Part shown: piece by piece, positions 18,708 to 29,185 of the stretch
Numbering within the stretch: position 1 is the stretch's first letter
Layout of the letters: each line of letters begins with the position of its first letter
Assembly (NCBI GenBank): GCA_965230485.1
Contig: CBDDLA010000001.1
Location: 372,001 to 436,000 of the forward strand
Reading direction: 5' to 3'
Length of the DNA: 64,000 bases
Origin: Putridiphycobacter sp965230485
GTDB lineage: Bacteria > Bacteroidota > Bacteroidia > Flavobacteriales_D > Crocinitomicaceae
Notes under the pieces: generated by a model
Database searches by the model: none
Seen by the model: only the letters and a program-made list of their open reading frames with translations
What the model was told of the DNA's origin: nothing
Position numbers and translations under genes: made by a program

Positions 18708-20945
18708 ATGGTATTCAAAGGTTTTCTTCTAAAGTTTAAATTAATTGTTATACTAGTCATCTTGAGTGTTTTTACGCTTAACGTCCATGGGCAAAATCAA
18801 GCGCGATACTGGCACTTCGGGATTAATGTAGCTCTAGATTTTGGAAGTGGAACACCTGTTCCTATTAGTAATAACACTATCAGAACCTTAGCCGGGTCCG
18901 CATCTATGAGCGACCAAAATGGGAATTTACTATTTTATACCAATGGAGACACTATTTGGAACAGCAATAATCTACCAATGCCTAACGGACAGGGTTTATC
19001 AGGCGATACTACTTCTACACAATCAGCTCTTATTGTAAAAAAACCTGGAAGCACTTTTAATTATTATGTGTTTACGGCAGATAATATTATTGGAACAAAT
19101 GGTTTGAGATATAGTGAAGTGGACATGACTCTTCAAGGCGGTCTGGGAGACGTAAATAGTAATCATGATGTTTTGATTGAAAATGCTGTGACTGAAAAAC
19201 TAACTGCAATAATGCATGAAAATGGACTTGATTTTTGGATAGTATGTCAAAAGGCGGGTACCAATACCTATCATAGTTATTTAATAACTAATGGAGGTGT
19301 TAGTTCAACACCAGTCATCAGCTCAATTGGACCTGCCCTATTAAACGTAACAGAAACTACTGTAGGTTATTTAAAAGCCTCTCCTGATGGAAAGAAAATT
19401 GCAAATGCCATGTTTGCTAATGATTTAATATTATTACTAGACTTTAATAATGGAACTGGACAGATAAGCAATCCCATTACATCTCCAATTTATGGGCCAT
19501 ATGGTGTTGAATTTTCACCAGATAGCAAACTATTATATGTTACTTCACTCAATATTTCTACGTTTAACGGTGTTTTTCAATACAACCTTAGTTCATGTGA
19601 TAATTTTGGCAATGTTAACCTTCTTGACAGAGTGCTTCTTGGGAATGGTTTTATAAACAGTGCATTACAAATTGGTCCTGATCAAAAAATATATTTCGCT
19701 TGCCAGCAAAATACCCTAGGTACTATTTCTTACCCAAACATTCCCGGACCAGGGTGCGGTATGGCAGCCTTAAACTTTTCAGTTCAGCAAGGCGCTGGAA
19801 CGGGATTTGTTAAGCGGGGGCTGCCCAATTTTCAAAATACATGGGCATATAATCAATTTTATTATACCATCTGCAAAGACGACTCAATTGATTTAATTGA
19901 CAAAAAAAACAATATCCATCAATGGGCACTTTCTTCTAACGCATCCACCGTTTTATCAAATGACTCCATTTATGTGGTATCTCCTGATTCAAGTGCTATC
20001 TATATTGAGTTTGATAATGGTGATACAACCTGGCATCATGTCAGAGTGGAGCATCCTGTACCTTTTTCGTTAGGGATGGATACAACCATTTGTCCTCAAA
20101 GTTCAATTCTATTAGGCGGCTATCTCGATTTTGGTAGTTATACATGGCAAGATTCCTCTTTCGGTTACACACAAGTTGTTTCAGAACCAGGTAATTATTG
20201 GCTAGAATTTAAAACCCCAAATTGCTGTATCAGTAGCGATACGATTAACATCAGCGTTTATTCTGATCCAGAAATTGATTTAGGTTCAGATACTATTTTA
20301 TGTAATGATGAGACCTTAACATTGACATCAACCATAACCAATGCAAATTATTTATGGCAAGATGGTAGTAATAGTTCGTCGTTATTAGTGACCCAACCTG
20401 GATTATATTGGTTAAGCTTAACTGATTCTTCAGGGTGCAACGCCAGTGATAGTATTGAGATTGATTACTTAGCCATAGATACATCTGTAGGAAGGTTATT
20501 AGATGTACTCACAGCTAACGAAAATGCTGATGCTTTTCAGTGGTTGGATTGCAACAATAACCAACAGTCAATTTTAGGTGCTGTAAATCAAACATTTATT
20601 ACAGGTATGGGTGGGGCATTTTCCGTGGAACTAACCGTAGAGCATTGTATTGATACCTCTGCTTGTATACCAGTAATTGCAGTTGCAGAAATCAATGAGT
20701 CTTTAAATCAAGGAATTTCATTTTACCCTAATCCGACGTCTGGTCAAATAACTGTTGATTTAACAGATCAAAATGATATTAATACAATAGAAATAGCAGA
20801 CGTTCATGGCAAAATAATAGATTCATACGTAGTTGATGAAGCTATAAAACTAAATATGAATATAAATGAGCCTAGTGGGTTGTACTACATTCTATTGATT
20901 CGAGAATCGGGAAAGATTGATATACTGAAAGTCAATAAGCTATAA
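18708..20945 (+). CDS. T9SS-secreted beta-propeller-like protein
   Basis: 745 residues, signal peptide ending HGQNQ. Residues about 25-385 resemble the WD40-like N-terminal region common in gliding-motility-type proteins of the phylum: YWHFGINVALDFGSG, NGNLLFYTNGDTIWN, SPDGKKIANAM, GVEFSPDSKLLYVTS, KIYFACQ. Two LG-x-D-T-x-x-C repeats follow (FSLGMDTTICPQS, IDLGSDTILCND), then the FQWLDCNN module shared with other cargo proteins here, and a T9SS type A domain starting FYPNPTSGQ. Surface or secreted; role unknown. Confidence 0.82.
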   Translation: MVFKGFLLKFKLIVILVILSVFTLNVHGQNQARYWHFGINVALDFGSGTPVPISNNTIRTLAGSASMSDQNGNLLFYTNGDTIWNSNNLPMPNGQGLSGDTTSTQSALIVKKPGSTFNYYVFTADNIIGTNGLRYSEVDMTLQGGLGDVNSNHDVLIENAVTEKLTAIMHENGLDFWIVCQKAGTNTYHSYLITNGGVSSTPVISSIGPALLNVTETTVGYLKASPDGKKIANAMFANDLILLLDFNNGTGQISNPITSPIYGPYGVEFSPDSKLLYVTSLNISTFNGVFQYNLSSCDNFGNVNLLDRVLLGNGFINSALQIGPDQKIYFACQQNTLGTISYPNIPGPGCGMAALNFSVQQGAGTGFVKRGLPNFQNTWAYNQFYYTICKDDSIDLIDKKNNIHQWALSSNASTVLSNDSIYVVSPDSSAIYIEFDNGDTTWHHVRVEHPVPFSLGMDTTICPQSSILLGGYLDFGSYTWQDSSFGYTQVVSEPGNYWLEFKTPNCCISSDTINISVYSDPEIDLGSDTILCNDETLTLTSTITNANYLWQDGSNSSSLLVTQPGLYWLSLTDSSGCNASDSIEIDYLAIDTSVGRLLDVLTANENADAFQWLDCNNNQQSILGAVNQTFITGMGGAFSVELTVEHCIDTSACIPVIAVAEINESLNQGISFYPNPTSGQITVDLTDQNDINTIEIADVHGKIIDSYVVDEAIKLNMNINEPSGLYYILLIRESGKIDILKVNKL

Positions 20946-20955
20946 ACTATACAGA

Positions 20956-21870
20956 CTATTGAATAATCAGCTTTTCTAAGATAACATTTCCATCTTTTGT
21001 CTCAATGTGAATCAAAAAAATGCCGTTTGACAAAAAATCAACATTTAAATCAATCTTCGAGAGATTAGTAATCTGATATGAATTAACTTCTTGACCTTGA
21101 ATATTATAAATTTTTACTATACGAATCTTTTGGTCATAAGCATTTATTGAGATAATGCTACTAGCGGGATTTGGGTATAGCGAAATGAGTGCTTTAGGTA
21201 TTTCATCAACACTTAAGTTAGGATAGGCCTGAATACAACCAGTAATTGAATCTAGATTACTGTAGCGCAGCATTTCTTGATTAAAAAAACAGCTCAAAGC
21301 CCCTGTTCCATTTAAATTCGGATAAGCACCAGGTATATTAATTAAATTTAAGGAACCTATACCCTCTACCCAAACTGTTCCGCTGGATTGTGCCTGAACT
21401 GAATCGGATGCTGAAAGATAAAAATAACGATAGGTTTCACCATCAATATGTGCTTTTGGAACAACTGAATCGACAACGTAATACCCAGCGCTATCGGGGA
21501 ATGGGCTTATTGGATTAAAAACCAGTATTGAGTCACCAGGCAATAATGAAAAATCATATAACAGGTATTCCCTATTTAGGGATCCAAGCTCTGTAGTCAG
21601 CCAAAAAACCTGTTTTTCAAGTGTATCTTCTCGCAATAAAAAGTTTCTGTTAATGTAATGATAGCCGCCTAAAACATGATAGTTGTACCCATTGATATTT
21701 CTGATTTCATCTGTAAAATAAACATCTGTTATACAGCCAAAAAAACATGTAGTAATGTGCCACTCATTAAAATGTTTTAGCAAGGACTTATATGACTGAG
21801 CCATTAAATTCGCACTTGAAAAAAGCAAAACCATAAAAGTGCTTAGAAAACATTTCTTTAAAAATTTCAT
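20956..21870 (-). CDS. T9SS type A sorting domain-containing protein, hypothetical
   Basis: 304 residues. The ATG at 21870 starts a good signal peptide (MKFLKKCFLSTFMVLLFSSANLMAQ); the frame opens one codon earlier at a TTG, which is rejected. The central region (about 40-210) has two Cys near residues 41-45 and no recognised domain. The C-terminus is a T9SS sorting domain (LYPNPASSI to GNVILEKLIIQ). It follows the alpha-2-macroglobulin gene after only 20 bases on the same strand, but a TATCTTTG box sits in that gap, so it may also be transcribed alone with almost no leader. It converges with the beta-propeller gene. Confidence 0.8.
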   Translation of the reverse strand: MKFLKKCFLSTFMVLLFSSANLMAQSYKSLLKHFNEWHITTCFFGCITDVYFTDEIRNINGYNYHVLGGYHYINRNFLLREDTLEKQVFWLTTELGSLNREYLLYDFSLLPGDSILVFNPISPFPDSAGYYVVDSVVPKAHIDGETYRYFYLSASDSVQAQSSGTVWVEGIGSLNLINIPGAYPNLNGTGALSCFFNQEMLRYSNLDSITGCIQAYPNLSVDEIPKALISLYPNPASSIISINAYDQKIRIVKIYNIQGQEVNSYQITNLSKIDLNVDFLSNGIFLIHIETKDGNVILEKLIIQ

Positions 21871-21874
21871 CAAT

Positions 21875-21882
21875 CAAAGATA
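21875..21882 (-). promoter_or_regulatory. -7 promoter box (TATCTTTG) immediately before a start codon
   Basis: Exact TAnnTTTG on the minus strand, ending four bases before the ATG at 21870. With the usual box-to-start distance of about four to six bases the mRNA would begin at or beside the ATG, i.e. leaderless. Confidence 0.4.
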
Positions 21883-21890
21883 CTGATAAT

Positions 21891-24800
21891 TTACGGCTTA
21901 TTGACTATAATCTTTTTGGCTGCTGAATAGTTGACGTTTACGGGATAATACATTTCTTCAACTTTGGTTGGAACCACTTTAAAAATGCCCTCGTAACGGG
22001 GAATTAACTCAATTTGAAATTGGTGTTTGCCTACTGGCAAAGTCGCACAAGAAATGGCAGTCATATGCCTAAAGTTTTCTCTATACGATTCATATCTATT
22101 GCGATTAGTTTGCTTCGGTGCATAGATACATGAAGCTGGAATCGGAATTTCTAATAGAACATATTTCATAGCTTCTTTAACGTTCACATTGACAGTGTAT
22201 AAAACTGGTTTTCCTGTTGTAAGACTATCAGTTTCTTTGCCCAACTGTGTAAAGGCCGTGTTAACCATTAAAAGAGAATCATTCCCATTTGGATTTTCGG
22301 TCATGGTATGGTGGTTTATTTGAACACTAAGTCTTGTTCCTAACTGTTTAATTTTAATTGAATCATTTGCATTGAAAACCTGATAATAGGGAAAATGGTC
22401 TATTTTTTCATTGTTAATCCAAACAGCACCATTAAAGGCAGATATAGTTTCGTTAGCTAGTAATTCATCTCCTAAAAATAATTCTAATAATGTGGCGCGT
22501 TCAATGGTATTTCTATTTTCAGGATTCAATTGTAAAAAATAATCACGCATTTTATTTAAAAGCACCTCATGACCACCTGCTTGTTTCAGAATTTTATAAG
22601 CCAGAGCTGATGTAGGCCATTGATTAATATAATAATTAAATAATTTTTCACCCCAAAAAACACCTTCATTTGTTTCAATATAAGAAGCTAACACAGGGTC
22701 AACGGAAACTAAAGTATCTTGTAATTGCTGTTTTAAATGAATGAGTTTAAATGAATCTTGCAAACTTAGGTTAATCGTGTCTAATCCACTTATCAATTCA
22801 TTATAATCCATTGGAAAAGGAATAGCAGCTAAGCTGTTTAAGGCTGTTAACCGGTCAGACACTTGCATATTCGGTAAATTGGCTTTCAAAAATCTAGCAG
22901 AGTTCATAAAATTTCCAACTGTATGTGATTTAGAGGCTTTGTTTAGGGCATCTAACACATAGGCAGTCACCCATAAATCGGTATCTCCTCTTCCCCACCA
23001 ACCATATGATCCATCATTCATTTGGTTTCGAGTCAAAATATCAATACAGGTTTTAATTGATTTCTGGTTGTTAAAAGGTTTTTTCAATGCATTTGAGAGT
23101 TTTTCTTCTAATAATAAAGCCTTTAGTTTTGAAGCTGTTTGCTCATTACAGCCATATCTGAAATTTTTAAGCTTATTAATTTCAGTCTGGTAGATATCTA
23201 ATGGTTGATTATAAACATAGATTGACTTTTTTTCATTTGTTGGAGTTATGCTAAACACAGAATCATTGCCTAAGCGAACAAGCTCACCTTTTATTTGTTC
23301 AATTGCGTTAGATAGTACCTTAAGATGACGTTCTTCGCCATCTTTATAGCCATCCTTCATTTTTAAACCATATGTTAGCTTTAAGGAATCGGTGTACTTT
23401 GGCCATGAGAACCATTTTTTTTCTGATATGGTTCTATTGGTAGTTTGAAAACCAGTCTGCAATGTATCATCATTCACGTTAAACCAGGTCTGAGCTGATA
23501 ATGCTTCATTGGTGTAGTTTAAAATCTTTCCTTCAAGCTGAATAGAATCGTCTGCCGTTAAAAATGATGGCACACCTAAATGCCCGCTTAGTGGTTTGAA
23601 CGCCTGAGCATATTTTATACCTATTCCGGTCTGCTTATTTCCAGTCATAGCAGGTACTATCGTTTTCCAGCGGGTAATATTATCAGGAAACTGCACTGTG
23701 AATTTAGCATTCCCGTTTGCATCCGTCACTATATTAGGCACCCAATACCCATAATCACGGAATGTATTTCTAATTCTATTTAAACTGTCGTTTTGACGAA
23801 TTAGGTCGAGAGTAGCCTTATCCATTCCTTTTTGTTTGGCGTATTTCTCAAGTTCATTATCAATTGGCTTGTCTTGGTATGTTAAGCTTGGATAAATGGT
23901 AGACTCTATCGTGGTGATGGGCTGGGTCCACTTGAAAGTATTGCTATTGTTAAAACGCGAAACACGCTGTATGGTGGAACCTGATGATAGAGGTGCTGCA
24001 GCAGAATAATCCCTATCAGTTCTTCTGCGTGTAGAATTTCTTTGCGCTTTATTGGTTTGAACTGTAACGGTTTCAAATATTGCTTCTGGTTCTTCTTCAA
24101 CAATTCCCTCTACTAATTCTCCCTCTTTATTTAAAAATAAGGCCGGATCGTTGCCAATGACAATTCGTGTGTTAACGCCTCGTTTTACCATTAGCGACTC
24201 GTATACCTGATACGGCAAATAATTACCAATTTTAATGTCATATAAACCAGGTTCGACACCTGTTAGTTCAAAATATCCATCTTCATTAGTTAAAGCGCCG
24301 TATTTAAACTTTCCTGCTTTTTCAAAGATTAAATTAATTTGATTTAATGGCTGATGATAAGTGTTAACCATGAAGCCACTTAATACCGTCTCCCCTTTTT
24401 GACTCTTTATTGTTTTTAGATGAATTTTCTCGAAATACCTTGGACTATTATAAAAGGTATTTAAAGGTGATTTATTGGCAGCAATAATTATTTCCTCATA
24501 CTTTAATTGAACCATTACATTTTTTGGCATGACTTCATTGCTATCTAGGCGATAGTAGCTTGTTCCTTTTTCTAGGATATTAAAATCTGGTAATAAGGCA
24601 TAAGAACTATCTGAAAAAAACATCACAATATCGTAATGCCCTGGTGTTATTCCATTCAAATTTAATTGATCATGAGAGTGATACCATGCCCCAGATGATT
24701 TTGAATCTGACTGGTTGACTAACAATACCCATTTCAAGGTTTTTCCAGTCTTATTTTTCAACGTAAAGCCACCAGCATTTGGTAAACCATATGTTTCTGG

Positions 24801-27731
24801 TCTAAACGATTTTAATTGCTGTTCTCTTGCTGGATTATCGTAATTAATTTCCGTTTTTGGCCTTTTTTTCTTTTGAACGATTATTTTCTTTTTTACTGGC
24901 AAAACATGATTTGTGTCTGGAAGATAATCTGACCATTTTGGAATTTGATAGTTAAAATTCCAGTCTGAATGTAAAGATATATTACCAAGTTTTAGCGGTT
25001 TTGGTTCGTCAGGAATTGGTTTATCAACAATGATTTGTCCTATACTATCAATGCTATAGAGAAAACCAGGGTAAAAATCAAAAGCCGAAATGCTATCCGT
25101 TTTTTTATTGTAAACATTAATTTTTCCTTTTGTAAAGGGACCTATTCTGTAGTAAGGATAACCAGACTCATAAAATAATGATTGAGCCACAAGTTTTCCA
25201 GCATCTACAACAAACCCGCCTTGTTCAAGCACATATTTATCAGGACTTTGTTTAATAAGTAAACAGGTCGATTTAAAATAATCCCACTCAGGTTTTGTAA
25301 ACGGAATTTTACCAATTTTCAAATACGACACGTTTGGGTTCCCCTCAATAAATGCTTCATTCAAGCATAGGTATGTTTTCTGACCTGCTATTAATTTGAC
25401 ATTTTTAATCGTATATAAATGGGTATTGGTTCGAAGCTTTAATTCGTATGTGCCCGCTGGTTTAGAAAAAACGCCGATCACTTGATTGGAAGTGCCATCA
25501 ATAGCCATTGGAACCCCATTGATATAAACCGCTCTTATTGCTGATGTTTCATTCATTCTATGAGCGTATACGGCTAATTCTGATTGTTCACCTTTAATGG
25601 TATCTTGAAAAATACCAACGCCATTTTCTGGGTAGAAAAATCGATAGTAAGGCACTTTTCTTAAGTCAAAATGATTGATGTAATCATTGGTTATAATGTC
25701 ATTTTTATGCATTGAAAACCGCTCTTGGCTCACGTTGAATTTATACAATGTATTCTGTCGTAATCTGCCAAAATAAGGCAAATTAGGAAGTGGAATAGTT
25801 GGAAAAAGATTATTAATCGAATAAGCCGAAATATTAGCGCCTTCTACTCCTTTGTTTTGATAATCTGTCACCTTTACTTCTATTGGAACATTAGCACCGG
25901 GAAATACAATATCAGATTGATTGATTTCAACGTTTAATTTAGTTTCATCTGTATAAAAGAACTGTTCTTTAATGTAGTGCCTACCCCGCCATAGTATTGA
26001 ATAAAAAATATGATAATCGTCTAACGTAGAATCTGCCGCAACGTAGATAATAGGGCTTTCTCCTTTCTGCCATTGTCCACCGTCAATTTTCTGACCTCGT
26101 TTAAACACTTGATAACTCACTGGCATTTGCAATTCATTTTTTAGCTCAACAGTAATTGAATCGTGTGTTCTATTCCCTACTAAATAAACAGGTATCTCTC
26201 CAGAAGCATTTAATCCTATTCTTTTAATCTCTTTTCCTTCTCCATCTTTAAGAATGTAGCGCGTATTAAATAAATCTATTTTCTCACGATAAGGTGCTGA
26301 AATAAACTTTGATTCAATGATCTCATTCTTGCGCATACTAATCAATTCAAGCTTTGAATATGGTGAATTAACGCCCAGGGTAAAATGATCAATCATTAAA
26401 GAATCTCCCTTAAGCTTAAACTCAAAATGATTCGGCTTAGCATCAAAATAAACATCAAATGAGCGATTGTACAAATTGCCTAAATCGTTTGAATAACTAA
26501 CATAAGCTTTATACCTCATGTGCACATTTGGAAACAACGAATCCGGAAATGTCACCACTGTTTCACCTGCCACATCAAATAGAACTTCTTTTTCAAACCG
26601 ATAGGAATCAGGTTTGCCATTCCAATAAAAGAATTTATCATAGAAGTCGTAAAAACGATCTGCTTGAATTGTGACCTTAGCCTTTGCATCTAACAAAGCG
26701 AGTCCATTTACATCTACCGCCTTTAATATGAATTCAACATCCTGACCTCTATGATAAACCTTTTGCGTGATTTGCGCATCATAGGTATTGGATGGATTCA
26801 ATTGATAATCTTCTACCTGAAACGGTTCCTTCCGAAGCATGACTTCATCCCAGGTTTTCCAAAAGCTTAATTCATATGTTCCCAAGCGAAAGGATTCCGA
26901 TAAAACAAAATCTTTAACATAAGCACCTTCCGATTGACGTTTTACTTTACCCAAAACAACCGTTTTTCCACTTGGTGTTTTATACTTCAGTAATACTTTC
27001 TTTTTCCTCCAGGGTTTACCCTTTTCATTCACTAAAAATGCTTTTACCCTTACGGTATCATTTTTACGATATTTGGGTTGATTAAAGGCGACATAACCTG
27101 GCAATATTCTGACATTTGATCGATTCTCTTTTTGATACTCGTTTGATGTTTCTTGATATGCCGGTTTCTGAAGATAATTACTACTTATTTTGTAAAAGTC
27201 GTAGTAGTTTAAATAGGTTATTTTTAGGGTATCTCTCATCCGTTTTGCTGGTGTTGAATAACAATTGCAATCTGGCTGATAATTAAATTCTTTATCTTTA
27301 ATTGATACTGTCGCCTCTTTTATAACATTATCTTCCTGGTCGGTTATAATGTGCCAAATCTCATTGTTATAACCAAACGATTGTATTTTGAAATATGACT
27401 TACTATAGGTTTTAAACGTGATTCGCTTTCCAACACTGCTTACTAAAAAATAATGCCCAAAAGGCAGACTATCCAAAAAACGGCTCTTTTCAATAGGTAA
27501 GCTTTTAAAAAAATGAGTGGTAAACAGACCAATACTATCGTTTATCATTTCACGCTGATATTTTTGAATTTGCATAAATTGGGTTTGATCCAATTTATAA
27601 ATTTTAATGTCCAGCGACGTCTTGTTTTTCAAGGGAATCTGTGCAAAAACAGAAGAAGTTGATGACAAAAAAATAAGCAAGAGAAGAAATTTGAGTCGTT
27701 TTAGCAAAAGAATAGATTGGCCCGAATTCAT
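21891..27731 (-). CDS. Alpha-2-macroglobulin family protein with intact thioester motif
   Basis: About 1946 residues. Start 27731 is chosen because a TAACTTTG box at 27756-27763 would put the transcript start only a few bases before the alternative ATG at 27746. A signal peptide (LLLLIFLSSTSSVFAQ) has no lipobox. Macroglobulin domains begin near residue 210 (GYVAFNQPKYRKNDTVRVKA). A carboxypeptidase-regulatory-like beta domain is inserted near 1115-1200 (LSGFMVNTYHQPLNQI). The A2M core follows near 1325-1430 (GYWVPNIVTDANGNAKFTV, FPDNITRWK), then the thioester domain with GCNEQT (Cys about 1528). Family members trap proteases by covalent thioester attack, or process/transport in some Bacteroidota. 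No penicillin-binding partner gene (pbpC) is adjacent. Last known gene in unit: the T9SS protein 20 bases downstream. Confidence 0.88.
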   Translation of the reverse strand: MNSGQSILLLKRLKFLLLLIFLSSTSSVFAQIPLKNKTSLDIKIYKLDQTQFMQIQKYQREMINDSIGLFTTHFFKSLPIEKSRFLDSLPFGHYFLVSSVGKRITFKTYSKSYFKIQSFGYNNEIWHIITDQEDNVIKEATVSIKDKEFNYQPDCNCYSTPAKRMRDTLKITYLNYYDFYKISSNYLQKPAYQETSNEYQKENRSNVRILPGYVAFNQPKYRKNDTVRVKAFLVNEKGKPWRKKKVLLKYKTPSGKTVVLGKVKRQSEGAYVKDFVLSESFRLGTYELSFWKTWDEVMLRKEPFQVEDYQLNPSNTYDAQITQKVYHRGQDVEFILKAVDVNGLALLDAKAKVTIQADRFYDFYDKFFYWNGKPDSYRFEKEVLFDVAGETVVTFPDSLFPNVHMRYKAYVSYSNDLGNLYNRSFDVYFDAKPNHFEFKLKGDSLMIDHFTLGVNSPYSKLELISMRKNEIIESKFISAPYREKIDLFNTRYILKDGEGKEIKRIGLNASGEIPVYLVGNRTHDSITVELKNELQMPVSYQVFKRGQKIDGGQWQKGESPIIYVAADSTLDDYHIFYSILWRGRHYIKEQFFYTDETKLNVEINQSDIVFPGANVPIEVKVTDYQNKGVEGANISAYSINNLFPTIPLPNLPYFGRLRQNTLYKFNVSQERFSMHKNDIITNDYINHFDLRKVPYYRFFYPENGVGIFQDTIKGEQSELAVYAHRMNETSAIRAVYINGVPMAIDGTSNQVIGVFSKPAGTYELKLRTNTHLYTIKNVKLIAGQKTYLCLNEAFIEGNPNVSYLKIGKIPFTKPEWDYFKSTCLLIKQSPDKYVLEQGGFVVDAGKLVAQSLFYESGYPYYRIGPFTKGKINVYNKKTDSISAFDFYPGFLYSIDSIGQIIVDKPIPDEPKPLKLGNISLHSDWNFNYQIPKWSDYLPDTNHVLPVKKKIIVQKKKRPKTEINYDNPAREQQLKSFRPETYGLPNAGGFTLKNKTGKTLKWVLLVNQSDSKSSGAWYHSHDQLNLNGITPGHYDIVMFFSDSSYALLPDFNILEKGTSYYRLDSNEVMPKNVMVQLKYEEIIIAANKSPLNTFYNSPRYFEKIHLKTIKSQKGETVLSGFMVNTYHQPLNQINLIFEKAGKFKYGALTNEDGYFELTGVEPGLYDIKIGNYLPYQVYESLMVKRGVNTRIVIGNDPALFLNKEGELVEGIVEEEPEAIFETVTVQTNKAQRNSTRRRTDRDYSAAAPLSSGSTIQRVSRFNNSNTFKWTQPITTIESTIYPSLTYQDKPIDNELEKYAKQKGMDKATLDLIRQNDSLNRIRNTFRDYGYWVPNIVTDANGNAKFTVQFPDNITRWKTIVPAMTGNKQTGIGIKYAQAFKPLSGHLGVPSFLTADDSIQLEGKILNYTNEALSAQTWFNVNDDTLQTGFQTTNRTISEKKWFSWPKYTDSLKLTYGLKMKDGYKDGEERHLKVLSNAIEQIKGELVRLGNDSVFSITPTNEKKSIYVYNQPLDIYQTEINKLKNFRYGCNEQTASKLKALLLEEKLSNALKKPFNNQKSIKTCIDILTRNQMNDGSYGWWGRGDTDLWVTAYVLDALNKASKSHTVGNFMNSARFLKANLPNMQVSDRLTALNSLAAIPFPMDYNELISGLDTINLSLQDSFKLIHLKQQLQDTLVSVDPVLASYIETNEGVFWGEKLFNYYINQWPTSALAYKILKQAGGHEVLLNKMRDYFLQLNPENRNTIERATLLELFLGDELLANETISAFNGAVWINNEKIDHFPYYQVFNANDSIKIKQLGTRLSVQINHHTMTENPNGNDSLLMVNTAFTQLGKETDSLTTGKPVLYTVNVNVKEAMKYVLLEIPIPASCIYAPKQTNRNRYESYRENFRHMTAISCATLPVGKHQFQIELIPRYEGIFKVVPTKVEEMYYPVNVNYSAAKKIIVNKP

Positions 27732-27755
27732 GCAGTAAATGGTCATTTATAGTAT

Positions 27756-27763
27756 CAAAGTTA
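27756..27763 (-). promoter_or_regulatory. -7 promoter box (TAACTTTG)
   Basis: Exact TAnnTTTG on the minus strand upstream of the alpha-2-macroglobulin gene. A transcript start near 27751 leaves about 19 bases before the ATG at 27731 and supports that start. Confidence 0.45.
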
Positions 27764-27962
27764 AACGATTATTAATAATAGTTATTACTACATATAGATG
27801 CTTTAAACGTTCAAATTCCATATTTTTTTCTGTCAAGGTCCGCTATCAGTCAATCAAAGTAATTTATAACCGTTAACAAAAGTATTGAAGCCACTTGAAT
27901 TATTTGCTTCTCACACCCATTCAATATTATTTAAATTAGCCTTAATCATAAAATTTTGAAAC

Positions 27963-29060
27963 ATGAAAAAAGTAAGTACTTTATTAGTAATCTTTTGGCT
28001 GGTTAATTGTTCATCAGTAATGGCCCAGCAGACGCTTACTGCCACAACTCCAATGTTAAGTCCTAAAGCCTCGATTTCGCAAACAGTAGGAATTACAGAA
28101 ATAAAGGTTGTATATTCACGGCCAGCAGTCAATAATCGTGATGTATGGGGTAAAGTGGTACGCTTTAGCCCTGGTCCTTCAGATGATGAAAATACTAAAG
28201 TAATACCTTGGCGTGCTGGCGCCAATGAAAACACTGTTGTGTCATTTAGTACTGATGTTTTCATTGATAAAACGCCAGTAAAAGCAGGCAGTTATGGCTT
28301 GCACTTAATTGTTGAGTCAAATGGTATTGTTCATTGGCAATTTTCATCAAATACTAAGTCGTGGGGATCGTATTATTACAGTGAAGATGAAATTATTGCA
28401 AGTGTACAAACCAAATGGCAAGATTATAAACCAACTGAAAGGCTTACATACCAATTTGACAGTTTAAAAAATGAAAGCGTTGAATTGTCTTTAATTTGGG
28501 GTGCCAAACGAATTCCAGTTCCGATCAATGTTAATGTAAAAGCAACGACTTTAGCCAGTCTTCAGCAAGAAATTCAAGGTAAACATATGATCAATTACAT
28601 GGGACCTCAAGAGGCAGCCGATTGGTGTTTGAGGAATGATACTAATTTAGTTCAAGCACTCCAGTGGATTGATTACTCCATTTCATTCGTTAAAGTATTT
28701 TCCAACCTTAAAACAAAGTCTGATATTTTGCAGAAAACAGGGAAAGCTGAAGAGGCAGAAAAGTTGATGAACGAAGCGTTGGCTATTGGCAGTGTATTTG
28801 AGATTTACCAATACGCCGCCACGCTCTTGAAGGAGGGAAAACATAAAGAGGCACTTCACACATTTGAGTTCAATGCTGAAAAATTTCCAGATGAATGGCC
28901 TGTCAATTATGGTTTAGCTACAGCTTATTCGGCCATGGAAGATTATAAAGCAGCCACAAAATATATCAATCTAGAAATTAAAAATAATGCCAATGAAAGA
29001 AGAGCATCCTTCTTAAATCAAAAGCTTGAATTATTGAAGAAAGGAGAAGGCATTAATTAG
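27963..29060 (+). CDS. DUF2911 domain-containing protein with C-terminal TPR region
   Basis: 365 residues, signal peptide ending VMAQQ. Residues about 30-190 match DUF2911: LSPKASISQTVGITEIKV, VVYSRPAVNNRDVWGKVV, PWRAGANENTVVSFSTDV, IDKTPVKAGSYGLHLI. The second half has helical repeats (EEAEKLMNEALAIGS, KEALHTFEFNAEKFPDEWP, YKAATKYINLEIKNN) that fit two or three TPRs. DUF2911 proteins are exported and common in Bacteroidota; function is unknown. Single gene divergent from the alpha-2-macroglobulin gene. Confidence 0.88.
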   Translation: MKKVSTLLVIFWLVNCSSVMAQQTLTATTPMLSPKASISQTVGITEIKVVYSRPAVNNRDVWGKVVRFSPGPSDDENTKVIPWRAGANENTVVSFSTDVFIDKTPVKAGSYGLHLIVESNGIVHWQFSSNTKSWGSYYYSEDEIIASVQTKWQDYKPTERLTYQFDSLKNESVELSLIWGAKRIPVPINVNVKATTLASLQQEIQGKHMINYMGPQEAADWCLRNDTNLVQALQWIDYSISFVKVFSNLKTKSDILQKTGKAEEAEKLMNEALAIGSVFEIYQYAATLLKEGKHKEALHTFEFNAEKFPDEWPVNYGLATAYSAMEDYKAATKYINLEIKNNANERRASFLNQKLELLKKGEGIN

Positions 29061-29185
29061 CCTAAATATCCAGTTATTTTTGATAGAATGATTGATTTCA
29101 GATGATTAGTCTACCCTGCTCACTTGTTAATTAATGAAAACAACAGTATTTTGATGAAAAAAAGGGAACGTAATCAATATTTTCT

